A program made the position numbers and the translations under genes. Positions 20,987 through 29,782 of a stretch of 64,000 bases of DNA are shown here, in pieces (within the stretch, counting starts at the first letter, position 1; every line of letters starts with the position of its first letter). The stretch spans positions 310,001-374,000 of the forward strand of contig CAWBGE010000024.1 in NCBI GenBank assembly GCA_963788185.1, given 5' to 3'. The DNA comes from CAIWHR01 sp963788185 (GTDB lineage Bacteria; Pseudomonadota; Gammaproteobacteria; Burkholderiales; Casimicrobiaceae). Below the pieces are notes generated by a model. It was not told where the DNA came from, did no database searches, and worked only from the letters and a program-made list of their open reading frames with translations.

Positions 20987-21133
20987 ATGGTGAAAAAACT
21001 CGTTGCGCTGCTGGCACTCGTGGGCTTCGGCATCGTCGTGACCGGTTGCAATACCGTCGAAGGCGCCGGCAAGGACATCAAGGCTGGCGGCGCCGCCATC
21101 GAAAAGTCCGCCGGCCAGGCCAAGAAGTACTGA
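20987..21133 (+). CDS. Entericidin A/B family lipoprotein
   Basis: This 48-residue small lipoprotein has a basic start (MVKKL), a hydrophobic stretch, and the lipobox VTGC with the lipidated cysteine near residue 20. A short polar tail follows, rich in Gly, Ala and Lys. This matches the entericidin A/B (EcnAB) pattern. An excellent AAGGAG lies about seven bases before the ATG at 20987. It sits between leuC and leuD, a placement I recall from other betaproteobacteria. Its role is uncertain; the family is named after a lysis-antidote pair, but no partner is present. Confidence 0.88.
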   Translation: MVKKLVALLALVGFGIVVTGCNTVEGAGKDIKAGGAAIEKSAGQAKKY

Positions 21134-21137
21134 TCGC

Positions 21138-21776
21138 ATGGAGCCGTTCCGCATCCTTACCGGCATCGTGGCGCCACTCGATCGCGCCAACGTCGACACC
21201 GACGCGATCATTCCCAAGCAGTTCCTGAAGTCCATCAAGCGCACGGGCTTCGGCCCCAACCTGTTCGACGAATGGCGCTATCTCGATCGCGGCGAGCCCG
21301 GACGCGACAATGGCGGGCGGCCGCTCAATCCAGGATTCGTCCTTAACGAAGCCCGGTACCAGGGGGCGAAGATCCTGCTCGCACGGCGCAATTTCGGCTG
21401 CGGCAGTTCGCGCGAGCACGCCCCGTGGGCGCTCGCCGATTACGGCTTTCGCGCGCTCATCGCCCCGTCCTACGCCGACATCTTTTTCAACAACTGCTTC
21501 AAGAACGGGCTGCTGCCGATTCAGCTGCCCGAGTCGCAGGTCGACCGGCTGTTCGCCGCGGTGCAGGCGTTTCCCGGTTTCGCGCTCAGCATCGATCTCG
21601 AGCAGCAAACCGTCGCCACCGCAGATCGCAGCATGGTCTTCGGCTTTGACGTCGACGCGTTCCGCAAGCATTGCCTGTTGAACGGCCTCGACGACATCGG
21701 CCTGACGCTGCAGCATGCCGACGCGATCCGCGCGTTCGAAGCGCGCCGGCTCGGCGAGCAACCCTGGCTCGCATAG
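21138..21776 (+). CDS. leuD: 3-isopropylmalate dehydratase small subunit
   Basis: This 212-residue swivel-domain partner of LeuC has the typical NVDTDAIIPKQFLK start segment, FGCGSSREHAPWAL, and IAPSYADIFFNNCFKNGLLP. It begins four bases after the entericidin-like gene, so translation is probably coupled. Length is normal. Confidence 0.97.
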   Translation: MEPFRILTGIVAPLDRANVDTDAIIPKQFLKSIKRTGFGPNLFDEWRYLDRGEPGRDNGGRPLNPGFVLNEARYQGAKILLARRNFGCGSSREHAPWALADYGFRALIAPSYADIFFNNCFKNGLLPIQLPESQVDRLFAAVQAFPGFALSIDLEQQTVATADRSMVFGFDVDAFRKHCLLNGLDDIGLTLQHADAIRAFEARRLGEQPWLA

Positions 21777-21790
21777 ACGAGAGTGACCAC

Positions 21791-22858
21791 ATGAAGATCG
21801 CCATCCTTCCCGGTGACGGCATCGGCCGAGAAATCGTCGGCGAGGCCGTCAAGGTGCTCGAACTGCTGCGACGGGAGGGCGTTCCCATCGAGACCGAAAC
21901 CGCGCCCATTGGCGGCGCCGGTTACGATGCCGCGAAGCAGCCGCTGCCGGACGCGACGCTCGCGCTGGCGCAGGCGGCGGATGCGGTGCTGCTGGGCGCC
22001 GTGGGCGGCCCGCAGTACGACGCGCTGCCGCGCGCGCTGCGGCCCGAGCAGGGAATCCTCGGCATCCGCAAGGCGCTGCAGCTGTTTGCCAACCTGCGCC
22101 CGGCGCTCCTCTATCCGGAACTCGCCGCCGCGTCGACGCTGAAGCCCGAGGTGGTCGCGGGGCTCGATCTCATGATCATCCGCGAACTGACCGGCGACAT
22201 CTATTTCGGCCAGCCCCGCGGCAGGCGCAAGAACGCCGCCGGCGACGATGAAGGCTTCGACACCATGCTCTACAGCGTGCCGGAGATCGAGCGCATCGCC
22301 CGGGTGGGCTTCGAGACGGCGCGCAAGCGCGGAAAGAAGCTCTGTTCGGTCGACAAGGCGAACGTGCTCGACACGTCGATCCTCTGGCGCGAGGTGGTCA
22401 CCGCCGTCGGCAAATCGTACCCGGAGGTCGCGCTGTCGCACATGTACGTCGACAACGCGGCGATGCAGTTGGTGAAGAACCCGAAGCAGTTCGACGTCAT
22501 CGTCACCGGCAACATCTTCGGCGACATCCTGTCGGACGAGGCGTCGATGCTGGCGGGTTCGATCGGCATGCTGCCGTCGGCGTCGCTCGACGCGAACGGC
22601 AAGGGGCTCTACGAGCCGATCCACGGCTCGGCGCCGGATATCGCCGGGAAAGACCTTGCCAATCCGCTGGCGACCATCCTGTCGCTTTCGATGATGTTCC
22701 GTCACACGTTTGCGCGGGCGGATCTCGCGCTGCGCATCGAGGGCGCGGTACGCCGCGTGCTGGCCGCGGGCTTGCGCACCGGCGACATCGCGCTGCCCGG
22801 TGAAGCGACGGTCGGCACCCGGGCGATGGGCGACGCCGTGGCAGCGGCACTGGCCTGA
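21791..22858 (+). CDS. leuB: 3-isopropylmalate dehydrogenase
   Basis: LeuB oxidises and decarboxylates 3-isopropylmalate with NAD+. The 355-residue protein starts MKIAILPGDGIG, and carries the substrate-binding Arg region (LFANLRPA), the RELTGDIYFGQPRG segment, and the metal-binding GNIFGDILSDEASMLAGSIGMLPSA area with EPIHGSAPDIAGK. It follows leuD by 14 bases. Confidence 0.97.
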   Translation: MKIAILPGDGIGREIVGEAVKVLELLRREGVPIETETAPIGGAGYDAAKQPLPDATLALAQAADAVLLGAVGGPQYDALPRALRPEQGILGIRKALQLFANLRPALLYPELAAASTLKPEVVAGLDLMIIRELTGDIYFGQPRGRRKNAAGDDEGFDTMLYSVPEIERIARVGFETARKRGKKLCSVDKANVLDTSILWREVVTAVGKSYPEVALSHMYVDNAAMQLVKNPKQFDVIVTGNIFGDILSDEASMLAGSIGMLPSASLDANGKGLYEPIHGSAPDIAGKDLANPLATILSLSMMFRHTFARADLALRIEGAVRRVLAAGLRTGDIALPGEATVGTRAMGDAVAAALA

Positions 22859-22894
22859 AGAGATTTCGACACTGTAACGATAAGGGTGATGACA

Positions 22895-24004
22895 ATGCGA
22901 GTCGGTTTTGTGGGTTGGCGCGGCATGGTGGGTTCCGTCCTGATGCAGCGGATGCAGGAGGAGCGCGACTTCGAGCACTTCGATCCGGTGTTCTTCTCGA
23001 CCTCCGCGGTCGGCGGCAAGGGCCCGGCGATCGGCAAGGACACGCCGCCGCTCAAGAGCGCCAGCGACATCGGCGCGCTCAGGGCACTGGACGTCATCGT
23101 CACCTGCCAGGGCGGCGACTACACCAACGACGTCTTTCCGCAACTGCGGGCGGAAGGCTGGAAAGGCTACTGGATCGATGCCGCATCCGCGCTGCGGATG
23201 AAGGACGACGCGGTCATCATCCTCGATCCGGTCAACCGCAAGGTCATCGACGCGGCGCTTGCCCGCGGCGTGAAGAACTACATCGGCGGCAACTGCACGG
23301 TCAGCCTGATGATGATGGGGCTGGCGGGCCTGTTCGAGCGCGACCTCATCGAATGGATGACCTGCATGACCTACCAGGCCGCCTCCGGCGCCGGCGCGCA
23401 GAACATGCGCGAGCTCCTGGTGCAGATGGGCGAAGCCCACATGGCGGCGAAGGGCCTGCTGGCCGATCCGTCGTCGGCGATACTCGACATCGATCGCGAA
23501 GTGGCCGGCATCCTGCGCGACCCGGCGTTCCCCAAGCAGCATTTCGGCGTTCCGCTCGCCGGCAGCCTCATTCCCTGGATCGACAAGGATCTCGGCAACG
23601 GCATGAGCCGCGAGGAGTGGAAGGGCGGCGCCGAGACCAACAAGATCCTCGGCCGCGAGCGCAACCCGATTCCGGTCGACTCGATCTGCGTGCGCATCGG
23701 GGCGATGCGCTGCCACAGCCAGGCGCTGACGATCAAGTTGAAGCGCGACGTTCCGCTCGACGAGATCGAGGCCATGCTGGCGACGGCCAACCCCTGGGCC
23801 AAGGTGATTCCCAACAACCGCGACGCGAGCATCGCCCGCCTCAATCCGGCGGCCGTCACCGGCACGCTCGACGTTCCGGTCGGGCGACTGCGCAAGCTTG
23901 CGATGGGTGGCGATTATCTCGGTGCGTTCACCGTCGGCGATCAGCTGCTGTGGGGCGCCGCCGAGCCCCTGCGCCGCATGGTGCGCCTGCTGCTCGAACG
24001 CTGA
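22895..24004 (+). CDS. asd: Aspartate-semialdehyde dehydrogenase
   Basis: Asd reduces aspartyl phosphate to aspartate semialdehyde, feeding lysine/diaminopimelate, methionine and threonine synthesis. The 369-residue protein begins MRVGFVGWRGMVGSVLMQRM-like, with the catalytic cysteine near residue 134 in GGNCTVS and the catalytic His in the IRIGAMRCHSQAL segment. ATG 22895 fits the usual N-terminus; in-frame alternatives are ATG 22889 and GTG 22886. The position right after leuB is common in Proteobacteria. Confidence 0.96.
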   Translation: MRVGFVGWRGMVGSVLMQRMQEERDFEHFDPVFFSTSAVGGKGPAIGKDTPPLKSASDIGALRALDVIVTCQGGDYTNDVFPQLRAEGWKGYWIDAASALRMKDDAVIILDPVNRKVIDAALARGVKNYIGGNCTVSLMMMGLAGLFERDLIEWMTCMTYQAASGAGAQNMRELLVQMGEAHMAAKGLLADPSSAILDIDREVAGILRDPAFPKQHFGVPLAGSLIPWIDKDLGNGMSREEWKGGAETNKILGRERNPIPVDSICVRIGAMRCHSQALTIKLKRDVPLDEIEAMLATANPWAKVIPNNRDASIARLNPAAVTGTLDVPVGRLRKLAMGGDYLGAFTVGDQLLWGAAEPLRRMVRLLLER

Positions 24005-24253
24005 ACGCGCGCGCAACGCTGGTTCGCGCTCGCGCCCCGGCCGCGCGACTTGGCGCTGGCACGTGTTTTCTGCCGCGCCGGGGGCGCCGTCAACACTGGC
24101 GCAACGGCGCCGACGAAGCGTATGTTTCCGCCGGCAGACGGCGACGGCACTACATCTGGTGGCGGACTGCCCGCGACCACGCTAGTGCTTGCGGGGCATC
24201 GGCGGTCTGCGCCTTGGGTCGTTACGACGCGTGCACGGGCATGCGTCAAAGTC

Positions 24254-24278
24254 CAAGCTAATACCGGGGTTTAGCTTG
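24254..24278. promoter_or_regulatory. Inverted repeat overlapping the fimV promoter
   Basis: Perfect 8-base arms CAAGCTAA (24254-24261) and TTAGCTTG (24271-24278) flank a 9-base loop. The right arm overlaps the -35 hexamer proposed for fimV, so a regulator bound here could control fimV. The rest of the 335-base gap after asd (24005-24339) shows no gene. Confidence 0.4.
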
Positions 24279-24304
24279 CACGGCTAAATCCATGATGTTA
24301 TGTT
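24276..24304 (+). promoter_or_regulatory. Candidate sigma-70 promoter for fimV
   Basis: TTGCAC (24276-24281), a 17-base spacer, and TATGTT (24299-24304) match the sigma-70 consensus at four of six bases in each hexamer. It lies 36 bases before the fimV start codon. Confidence 0.4.
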
Positions 24305-24339
24305 CTCTTGCAAAATCCGACCCATCGGAAGGGACTGGC

Positions 24340-26955
24340 ATGCAAGCAAAAACGATGTTCAGGTTGAGCGTGCTTACGAGCGCATTGGCGCTTGCGGGTG
24401 CGGTCAACGCACTGGGCTTGGGCAAGCTGACCGTTCAATCGTCCCTGGGTCAGCCGCTGCAAGCGCGGATCGAACTCACGGCGGCATCCCGGGAAGAACT
24501 CGATACGCTTTCGGCCAAGGTTGCCGATCCCTCGCTGTACCGGCAGAACAACCTCGCCTATGCAGCGGCGTTGTCGCGCGCGCGGGTGTCGATCGAACGC
24601 GATGCCAATGGTCAGGCCTACCTCAACGTCACGACGGCGGGATCCGTCAACGAGCCCTACCTCGATCTCATGGTCGAGATCAACTGGGCGTCGGGTCGGG
24701 TGGTGCGCGAATACACCTTCCTTCTCGATCCGCCGGGTGCCGGCATTCCGGCGCCGGTCGTCGATCCGGTAGCGCCCGTCCGCCAGGGCGCCGCGCCGGC
24801 GCGTGCAGCGCCCGCCGCTGCGGCGGCGCCTCAGGCGCGGGCCGAGGCCCAGGCGAAAGCCGGCGACACCTACACAGTCAAGCGTGGCGACACGCTGTCC
24901 AGGATCGCCGCCGAGGCGAAGCCCGGAAACGTGACGCTGGAGCAGATGCTGGTCGCCATCTTCAAGGCCAACCAGAGCGCTTTCGACGGCAACATGAACC
25001 GCTTGCGCTCGGGTTCGATCATCACGCTTCCGAGCGCCGACGACGCGGGCGCTACCGCGGCGCCCGAAGCGACCAAGATCGTTCGGGTGCAGGCTGCCGA
25101 CTGGCGTGATTACCGCGATCGCGTCGCCGCCGGCGCACCCGAGGTCAAGGACGCCGGCGGTCGTGCGGCCGCCGGCAAGATCGGCACCACGGTGGAAGAG
25201 AAGACGCCTGCGGCGCCGCCGGGGCGCGACCAGTTGAAGGTGTCGCGCGAGGCCAGCACGGGCAAGGCGGCGGCGGCCGAACAGTCGGTCGCCAGCACCC
25301 AGCAGTTGAAGGATGCGCAGACGCGCATCGCCGATCTCGAAAAGACGTTGAAGTCGCTGCAGCAGGCGGTCGATCTCAAGAATCAGACATTGGCGCAGTT
25401 GCAGGCGCAATCCGAAGCCGCGAAGGGCAAGGCGGCCGAAGCCCCGAAGGCGGCGCCGCCGCCACCGGCATCTGCGAAAGCGCCGGAACCCGCCAAGGCG
25501 GTGGAGCCGCCGAAGCCCGTGGAACCGCCGAAGGTCGAGGCGGCGAAGCCGTCCGAGCCCCCGAAGGTCGAGCCGCCAAAGGCGGAGCCTCCCAAGGCGG
25601 CTTCCCCGGCACCCAAGGCGGCGCCCAAGCCCGCCGCCGAGCCCTCGTTCGTCGAAGATATCGTTGCCAACACCTCGCCGTGGGCGATCGGCGGTGGCGC
25701 GCTGGTGGTCCTCGGCGGTATCGCGGCGTTGATCGCCGCCCGCCGGCGGAAGACGACGAAGTTCGAGGACAGCATCATCTCCGGCACCGACATCAAGACC
25801 AACACGGTGTTCGGTTCGACCGGTGGCGGCGTGGTCAATACCGGCGAGAATTCGCTCGCCACCGATTTCAGCCGCGAGGGGCTGGGCAACATCGATACCG
25901 ACGAGGTCGATCCGATCGCCGAAGCCGAGGTCTATCTCGCCTACGGGCGCGACGCGCAGGCCGAGGAAATCCTCAAGGAAGCGCTCAAGAAAGACCCGCA
26001 GCGGCAGGAAATCCATCTCAAGCTGCTGGAGATCCACGCGCAGCACAACAAGCCGTCGGCCTTCGAGACCGTTGCCAACGAGCTGTATTCGGTGTCGCGC
26101 GGGCAAGGGGAGATCTGGCCCAAGGCCGCGGCCCTCGGCCGCGAGCTCGATCCCGCCAACCCGATGTTCGCCGAAGGTGGCGCCACGCCCGTTGCCATGG
26201 CCGCGTCCGCAGCGGCGGCCGTCGCGGCACCGGCCGTGATCGAACCCGCGGCGCCCGCGCCTGCCGCCGAGCCGGCACCGGTCAAGTCCAGACTGGGCGG
26301 CACGCAGGAAGGGGACAGCAGCGTCGAGTTCCGGCTCGATGATGACCTTTCGGTTTCGCCGACGTCCGGTGCCAAGGCCAAGTCGCCCGCCGACATCCTC
26401 GCCGGTGCCCAGAGCGCGCTGGACAAGACGGCGCGCAGCGCCGCCGAGACAGGCGCCCACACGATCGACTTCGTCGGCGACAGCGGGAAGGCCGCCGCGG
26501 CGGGTGTCGCCGGTGCGGCAACGGCTGCGCTGGCCGGCACGGTGGCACTGGGCACGACGGCTGCCGCCAACATCCTGCCGTCGGATGGCAAGTTCGATCT
26601 CGATTTCCAGCTCGACGAAGCCGACAAGCCCGAGCCGATGCGGGCTCCGGCAGCTGCGGCGCCCGCGATCGGTGGTGCCGCGGAAGCCACTCCCTCGTTC
26701 GCCCGCCCGCAGGCGGCCATCGATCTCGAGAAGCTCGACCTCTCGTTCGATCCGGACAAGGCGACGTTCGACGATCCCACGCCGTCGGTGCTCGACGGCC
26801 AATGGCACGACGCTGCGACCAAGCTCGATCTCGCCAAGGCGTACCAGGAAATGGGCGACGTCGAGGGCGCGCGCGAAATTCTGCAGGAAGTGATGCACGA
26901 GGGCGACGAGCAGCAGAAGGTCGAAGCGCAGTCGCTGATCGCCAAGCTGGGCTGA
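24340..26955 (+). CDS. fimV: FimV family polar-hub/pilus assembly protein
   Basis: FimV proteins are inner-membrane, peptidoglycan-binding hubs for type IV pilus assembly and polar localisation. This 871-residue protein has a signal peptide (about 1-25), the conserved FimV N-terminal domain (LGKLTVQSSLGQPL onward), a LysM domain starting near residue 178 (YTVKRGDTLSRIA), a coiled coil (about 335-370), and a Lys/Pro/Glu-rich linker. One transmembrane helix near 447-467 is followed by an acidic cytoplasmic part with a TPR-like segment (EAEVYLAYGRDAQAEEIL) and the C-terminal FimV motif (LDLAKAYQEMGD). GGAAGGG precedes the ATG. It is followed by truA, as in many betaproteobacteria. Confidence 0.93.
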   Translation: MQAKTMFRLSVLTSALALAGAVNALGLGKLTVQSSLGQPLQARIELTAASREELDTLSAKVADPSLYRQNNLAYAAALSRARVSIERDANGQAYLNVTTAGSVNEPYLDLMVEINWASGRVVREYTFLLDPPGAGIPAPVVDPVAPVRQGAAPARAAPAAAAAPQARAEAQAKAGDTYTVKRGDTLSRIAAEAKPGNVTLEQMLVAIFKANQSAFDGNMNRLRSGSIITLPSADDAGATAAPEATKIVRVQAADWRDYRDRVAAGAPEVKDAGGRAAAGKIGTTVEEKTPAAPPGRDQLKVSREASTGKAAAAEQSVASTQQLKDAQTRIADLEKTLKSLQQAVDLKNQTLAQLQAQSEAAKGKAAEAPKAAPPPPASAKAPEPAKAVEPPKPVEPPKVEAAKPSEPPKVEPPKAEPPKAASPAPKAAPKPAAEPSFVEDIVANTSPWAIGGGALVVLGGIAALIAARRRKTTKFEDSIISGTDIKTNTVFGSTGGGVVNTGENSLATDFSREGLGNIDTDEVDPIAEAEVYLAYGRDAQAEEILKEALKKDPQRQEIHLKLLEIHAQHNKPSAFETVANELYSVSRGQGEIWPKAAALGRELDPANPMFAEGGATPVAMAASAAAAVAAPAVIEPAAPAPAAEPAPVKSRLGGTQEGDSSVEFRLDDDLSVSPTSGAKAKSPADILAGAQSALDKTARSAAETGAHTIDFVGDSGKAAAAGVAGAATAALAGTVALGTTAAANILPSDGKFDLDFQLDEADKPEPMRAPAAAAPAIGGAAEATPSFARPQAAIDLEKLDLSFDPDKATFDDPTPSVLDGQWHDAATKLDLAKAYQEMGDVEGAREILQEVMHEGDEQQKVEAQSLIAKLG

Positions 26956-27051
26956 ACGGCAGCGCCGATCACTGCGGGCGGCGGAGACATCCCGCCGCCC
27001 GCTGCGTTTCTGCTTTCGCCCTTACCATCCGCCTGCACCTTCCCGCCGACC

Positions 27052-27840
27052 ATGCGCATCGCTCTGGGACTCGAATACGCAGGCGATGGCTTTTGCGGCT
27101 GGCAGTCGCAGGCGGACGGTCGTGGCGTTCAGGATGCCGTCGAATTGGCATTGGGTGCGATCGCCGGTACGGCCGTCCGCTGCATCGCCGCCGGGCGCAC
27201 CGACGCCGGTGTGCACGCGACGTCGCAGGTGGCGCATTTCGACGCCGCGGTCGAACGTCCGCTCTCCGCCTGGGTGCGTGGGGTCAACCGGTACCTGCCG
27301 GCGACCGTCGCGGTGCAATGGGCGCAGCCCGTCGCCGCCGACTTCCACGCGCGCTTCTCTGCCACCGGGCGGCACTACACCTACCTGCTGGCCAACTGCG
27401 CGGTGCGGCCGGCGCTGCTGGCGCGCCGCATCGGCTGGTACCATCGCCCGCTCGACGTCGCGACGATGGCGGCGGCGATGGCGACACTCCTCGGGACGCA
27501 CGACTTCTCCGCATTCCGTGCCGCCCTCTGCCAGGCGCGGTCGCCGGTGAAGACGCTCGCGGTTGCGTCGGTGGCGCGCAGCGGCGACACTCTGCGCTTC
27601 GACTTCTCGGCCGATGCGTTCCTTCACCACATGATCCGCAACCTCGTTGGCGCGTTGATCGTCATCGGCTCGGGCCGGATGCCTGCCGCATGGATCGGCG
27701 AGCTTCTGGACTCGCGCGATCGTACGCGCGGCGCACCGACGTTCATGCCCGATGGCCTGTACTTCACCGGCGTCGACTACGGCACGCAGTGGCGCCTGCC
27801 GCCAACGCGGCGCAACGTCGCGCTGCCGGGTTGCGGCTGA
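27052..27840 (+). CDS. truA: tRNA pseudouridine(38-40) synthase
   Basis: TruA isomerises uridines 38-40 in tRNA anticodon arms. The 262-residue protein has the catalytic aspartate in GRTDAGVHA near residue 51, the ALEYAGDGFCGWQ-like N-terminus, and the FLHHMIRNLVGALI helix. It lies about 100 bases after fimV and directly before trpF. Confidence 0.97.
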   Translation: MRIALGLEYAGDGFCGWQSQADGRGVQDAVELALGAIAGTAVRCIAAGRTDAGVHATSQVAHFDAAVERPLSAWVRGVNRYLPATVAVQWAQPVAADFHARFSATGRHYTYLLANCAVRPALLARRIGWYHRPLDVATMAAAMATLLGTHDFSAFRAALCQARSPVKTLAVASVARSGDTLRFDFSADAFLHHMIRNLVGALIVIGSGRMPAAWIGELLDSRDRTRGAPTFMPDGLYFTGVDYGTQWRLPPTRRNVALPGCG

Positions 27841-27847
27841 ACGCGCG

Positions 27848-28513
27848 ATGCGGACCCGGATCAAGATCTGCGGCATCACGCGCGGCGACGACGGCCTCGC
27901 GGCCGCGCAGGCAGGCGCCGATGCCATCGGCCTGGTGTTCTGGGCGGGAAGCCCGCGGGTCGTCGCCCCCGACCAGGCCCGCGCGATTCGCGCGCTGCTG
28001 CCGCCTTTCGTCACGGCCGTCGGTCTCTTTGTCGATCCGTCGCCGGACGAGGTTCGCGCCGTGCTCGCCGCCGTGCCGCTGGACGTGCTGCAGTTCCACG
28101 GTCACGAGCCGCCGGAGTTCTGTCGGGTCTTCGCCCGGCCCTACCTCAAGGCGATCCCGGTGCCGGCAGGGGCGACCGAAGGGGGTTTGCTAGAATACGC
28201 GGCTCGTTACGGTGACGCAGTCGGCCTGTTGTTCGATGCGCCCCCCGCGGGGGGGTTGCCGGGCGGGACGGGCCGCAGTTTCGACTGGGACGCGCTGCCG
28301 CGCGGCCTCGCGCGGCCCCTGGTGCTCTCGGGTGGCCTGCACGCCGGCAACGTGGGCGCGGCGATCCGGCGTGTGCGTCCGTGGGCGGTCGACGTTTCGA
28401 GCGGGGTCGAGGCGGTGGATGCCGCGGGTGCTCCGATCAGAGGATTCAAGGATGCCGCGCGGATCGCGGCATTCATCGAGGAAGTCCGCAATGCAGATGG
28501 TCGATCTCCCTGA
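27848..28513 (+). CDS. trpF: Phosphoribosylanthranilate isomerase
   Basis: TrpF catalyses the Amadori rearrangement of phosphoribosylanthranilate in tryptophan synthesis. This 221-residue (beta/alpha)8 protein has the catalytic cysteine in KICGITR near residue 9, the VGLFVDP and LQFHGHE strands, a catalytic Asp in LLFDAP, and the phosphate-binding LSGGLHAGNV and VDVSSGVE loops. It begins seven bases after truA and its end overlaps trpB by 23 bases. Confidence 0.97.
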   Translation: MRTRIKICGITRGDDGLAAAQAGADAIGLVFWAGSPRVVAPDQARAIRALLPPFVTAVGLFVDPSPDEVRAVLAAVPLDVLQFHGHEPPEFCRVFARPYLKAIPVPAGATEGGLLEYAARYGDAVGLLFDAPPAGGLPGGTGRSFDWDALPRGLARPLVLSGGLHAGNVGAAIRRVRPWAVDVSSGVEAVDAAGAPIRGFKDAARIAAFIEEVRNADGRSP

Positions 28514-29726
28514 TTCCCGCGGCCACTTCGGCCCCTACGGCGGCGTTTTCGTTGCCGAGACGCTGATCAGCGCGCTGGACGAGTTGAGGGAGCAATACGC
28601 CCGGTACCAGCACGATCCCGAATTCATCGCCGAGTTCGAGGACGAACTGGCGCACTACGTCGGCCGGCCGTCGCCCGTCTACCACGCCAGGCGCTGGTCC
28701 GAGCGGGTCGGCGGCGCGCAGATCTGGCTGAAGCGCGAGGATCTCAACCACACCGGCGCGCACAAGATCAACAACTGCATCGGCCAGGCGCTGCTCGCCA
28801 GGCGGCTCGGCAAGCCGCGGGTGATTGCCGAGACCGGCGCCGGTCAGCACGGCGTCGCCACCGCGACCATCGCCGCCCGCTACGGCCTCGAGTGCGTCGT
28901 TTACATGGGCTCGGAAGACATCAAGCGCCAGGCGCAGAACGTGTTCCGCATGACGCTGCTGGGTGCCAAGGTGGTGCCGGTCGAGTCGGGCTCGAAGACG
29001 CTGAAGGATGCGCTGAACGAGGCGATGCGCGACTGGGTGACCAACGTCGAGACGACGTTCTACATCATCGGCACCGTCGCCGGGCCGCACCCGTATCCGA
29101 TGATGGTGCGCGATTTCCAGAGCGTGATCGGCAAGGAATGCCTCGCGCAGATGCCGCAGTTCGCCGGCCGCCAGCCCGACGCGATCATCGCCTGCGTCGG
29201 CGGCGGCTCGAACGCCATGGGCATCTTCCATCCGTACCTCGCGCACGAAAACGTGCGCCTGATCGGCGTCGAGGCGGCGGGCGAGGGCATCGCCACCGGC
29301 CGCCACTCGGCGTCGCTGACCGCCGGCCGCCCCGGCGTGCTGCACGGCAACCGCACGTATCTGCTGCAGGATGCCGACGGCCAGATCATCGAGACGCACT
29401 CGATCTCGGCGGGGCTCGACTATCCCGGCGTGGGGCCCGAACACGCGTGGCTGAAGGACAGCGGCCGCGCCGAATACGTGTCGATCACCGACGACGAAGC
29501 GCTCGCCGCGTTCCACGAGTGCTGCCGCACCGAGGGCATCATCCCGGCGCTGGAGTCGTCGCACGCGCTCGCCTACGCGACCAAGCTCGCGGCGACGATG
29601 CCGAAGGATGCGATCCTGCTGGTCAATCTCTCGGGTCGCGGCGACAAGGACATGAACACCGTCGCCGAGCGCTCGGGGCTCAAGTTCTACTGCCGGCCGG
29701 AATGCGATCCGGGGCACCGGGCATGA
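28491..29726 (+). CDS. trpB: Tryptophan synthase beta chain
   Basis: TrpB joins indole and serine using PLP. The 411-residue protein has the PLP lysine in HTGAHKINN near residue 92, the ETGAGQHGVA loop, and the PLP phosphate loop GGGSNAMG. ATG 28491 is preceded by GAGGAAG; a second in-frame ATG is six bases downstream. The gene overlaps trpF, indicating translational coupling. Its TGA overlaps a possible upstream start for trpA. Confidence 0.97.
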   Translation: MQMVDLPDSRGHFGPYGGVFVAETLISALDELREQYARYQHDPEFIAEFEDELAHYVGRPSPVYHARRWSERVGGAQIWLKREDLNHTGAHKINNCIGQALLARRLGKPRVIAETGAGQHGVATATIAARYGLECVVYMGSEDIKRQAQNVFRMTLLGAKVVPVESGSKTLKDALNEAMRDWVTNVETTFYIIGTVAGPHPYPMMVRDFQSVIGKECLAQMPQFAGRQPDAIIACVGGGSNAMGIFHPYLAHENVRLIGVEAAGEGIATGRHSASLTAGRPGVLHGNRTYLLQDADGQIIETHSISAGLDYPGVGPEHAWLKDSGRAEYVSITDDEALAAFHECCRTEGIIPALESSHALAYATKLAATMPKDAILLVNLSGRGDKDMNTVAERSGLKFYCRPECDPGHRA

Positions 29727-29752
29727 GCACGATGGGCCGCCCCAAGTGCGAA

Positions 29753-29777
29753 TACCTTCGTTCCCAGCACGAAGGTA
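29753..29777 (+). promoter_or_regulatory. Hairpin occluding the trpA ribosome-binding site
   Basis: TACCTTCGT (29753-29761) and ACGAAGGTA (29769-29777) are perfect 9-base complements with a 7-base loop. The right arm contains the GAAGG that serves as Shine-Dalgarno for the GTG at 29783. Ribosomes finishing trpB, or translating the short upstream frame from ATG 29723, would melt the hairpin, so it may couple trpA translation to trpB. This role is inferred. Confidence 0.5.
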
Positions 29778-29782
29778 GTCCA

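Noticed and set aside
21521..24016. 831-residue minus-strand open frame opposite leuD, leuB and asd
   Set aside because: It spans three well-supported plus-strand genes, has an Arg/His-rich composition typical of antisense frames, and no domain.
24298..26898. 866-residue Arg/Gly-rich minus-strand frame opposite fimV
   Set aside because: It mirrors fimV codon structure and shows no motif of its own.
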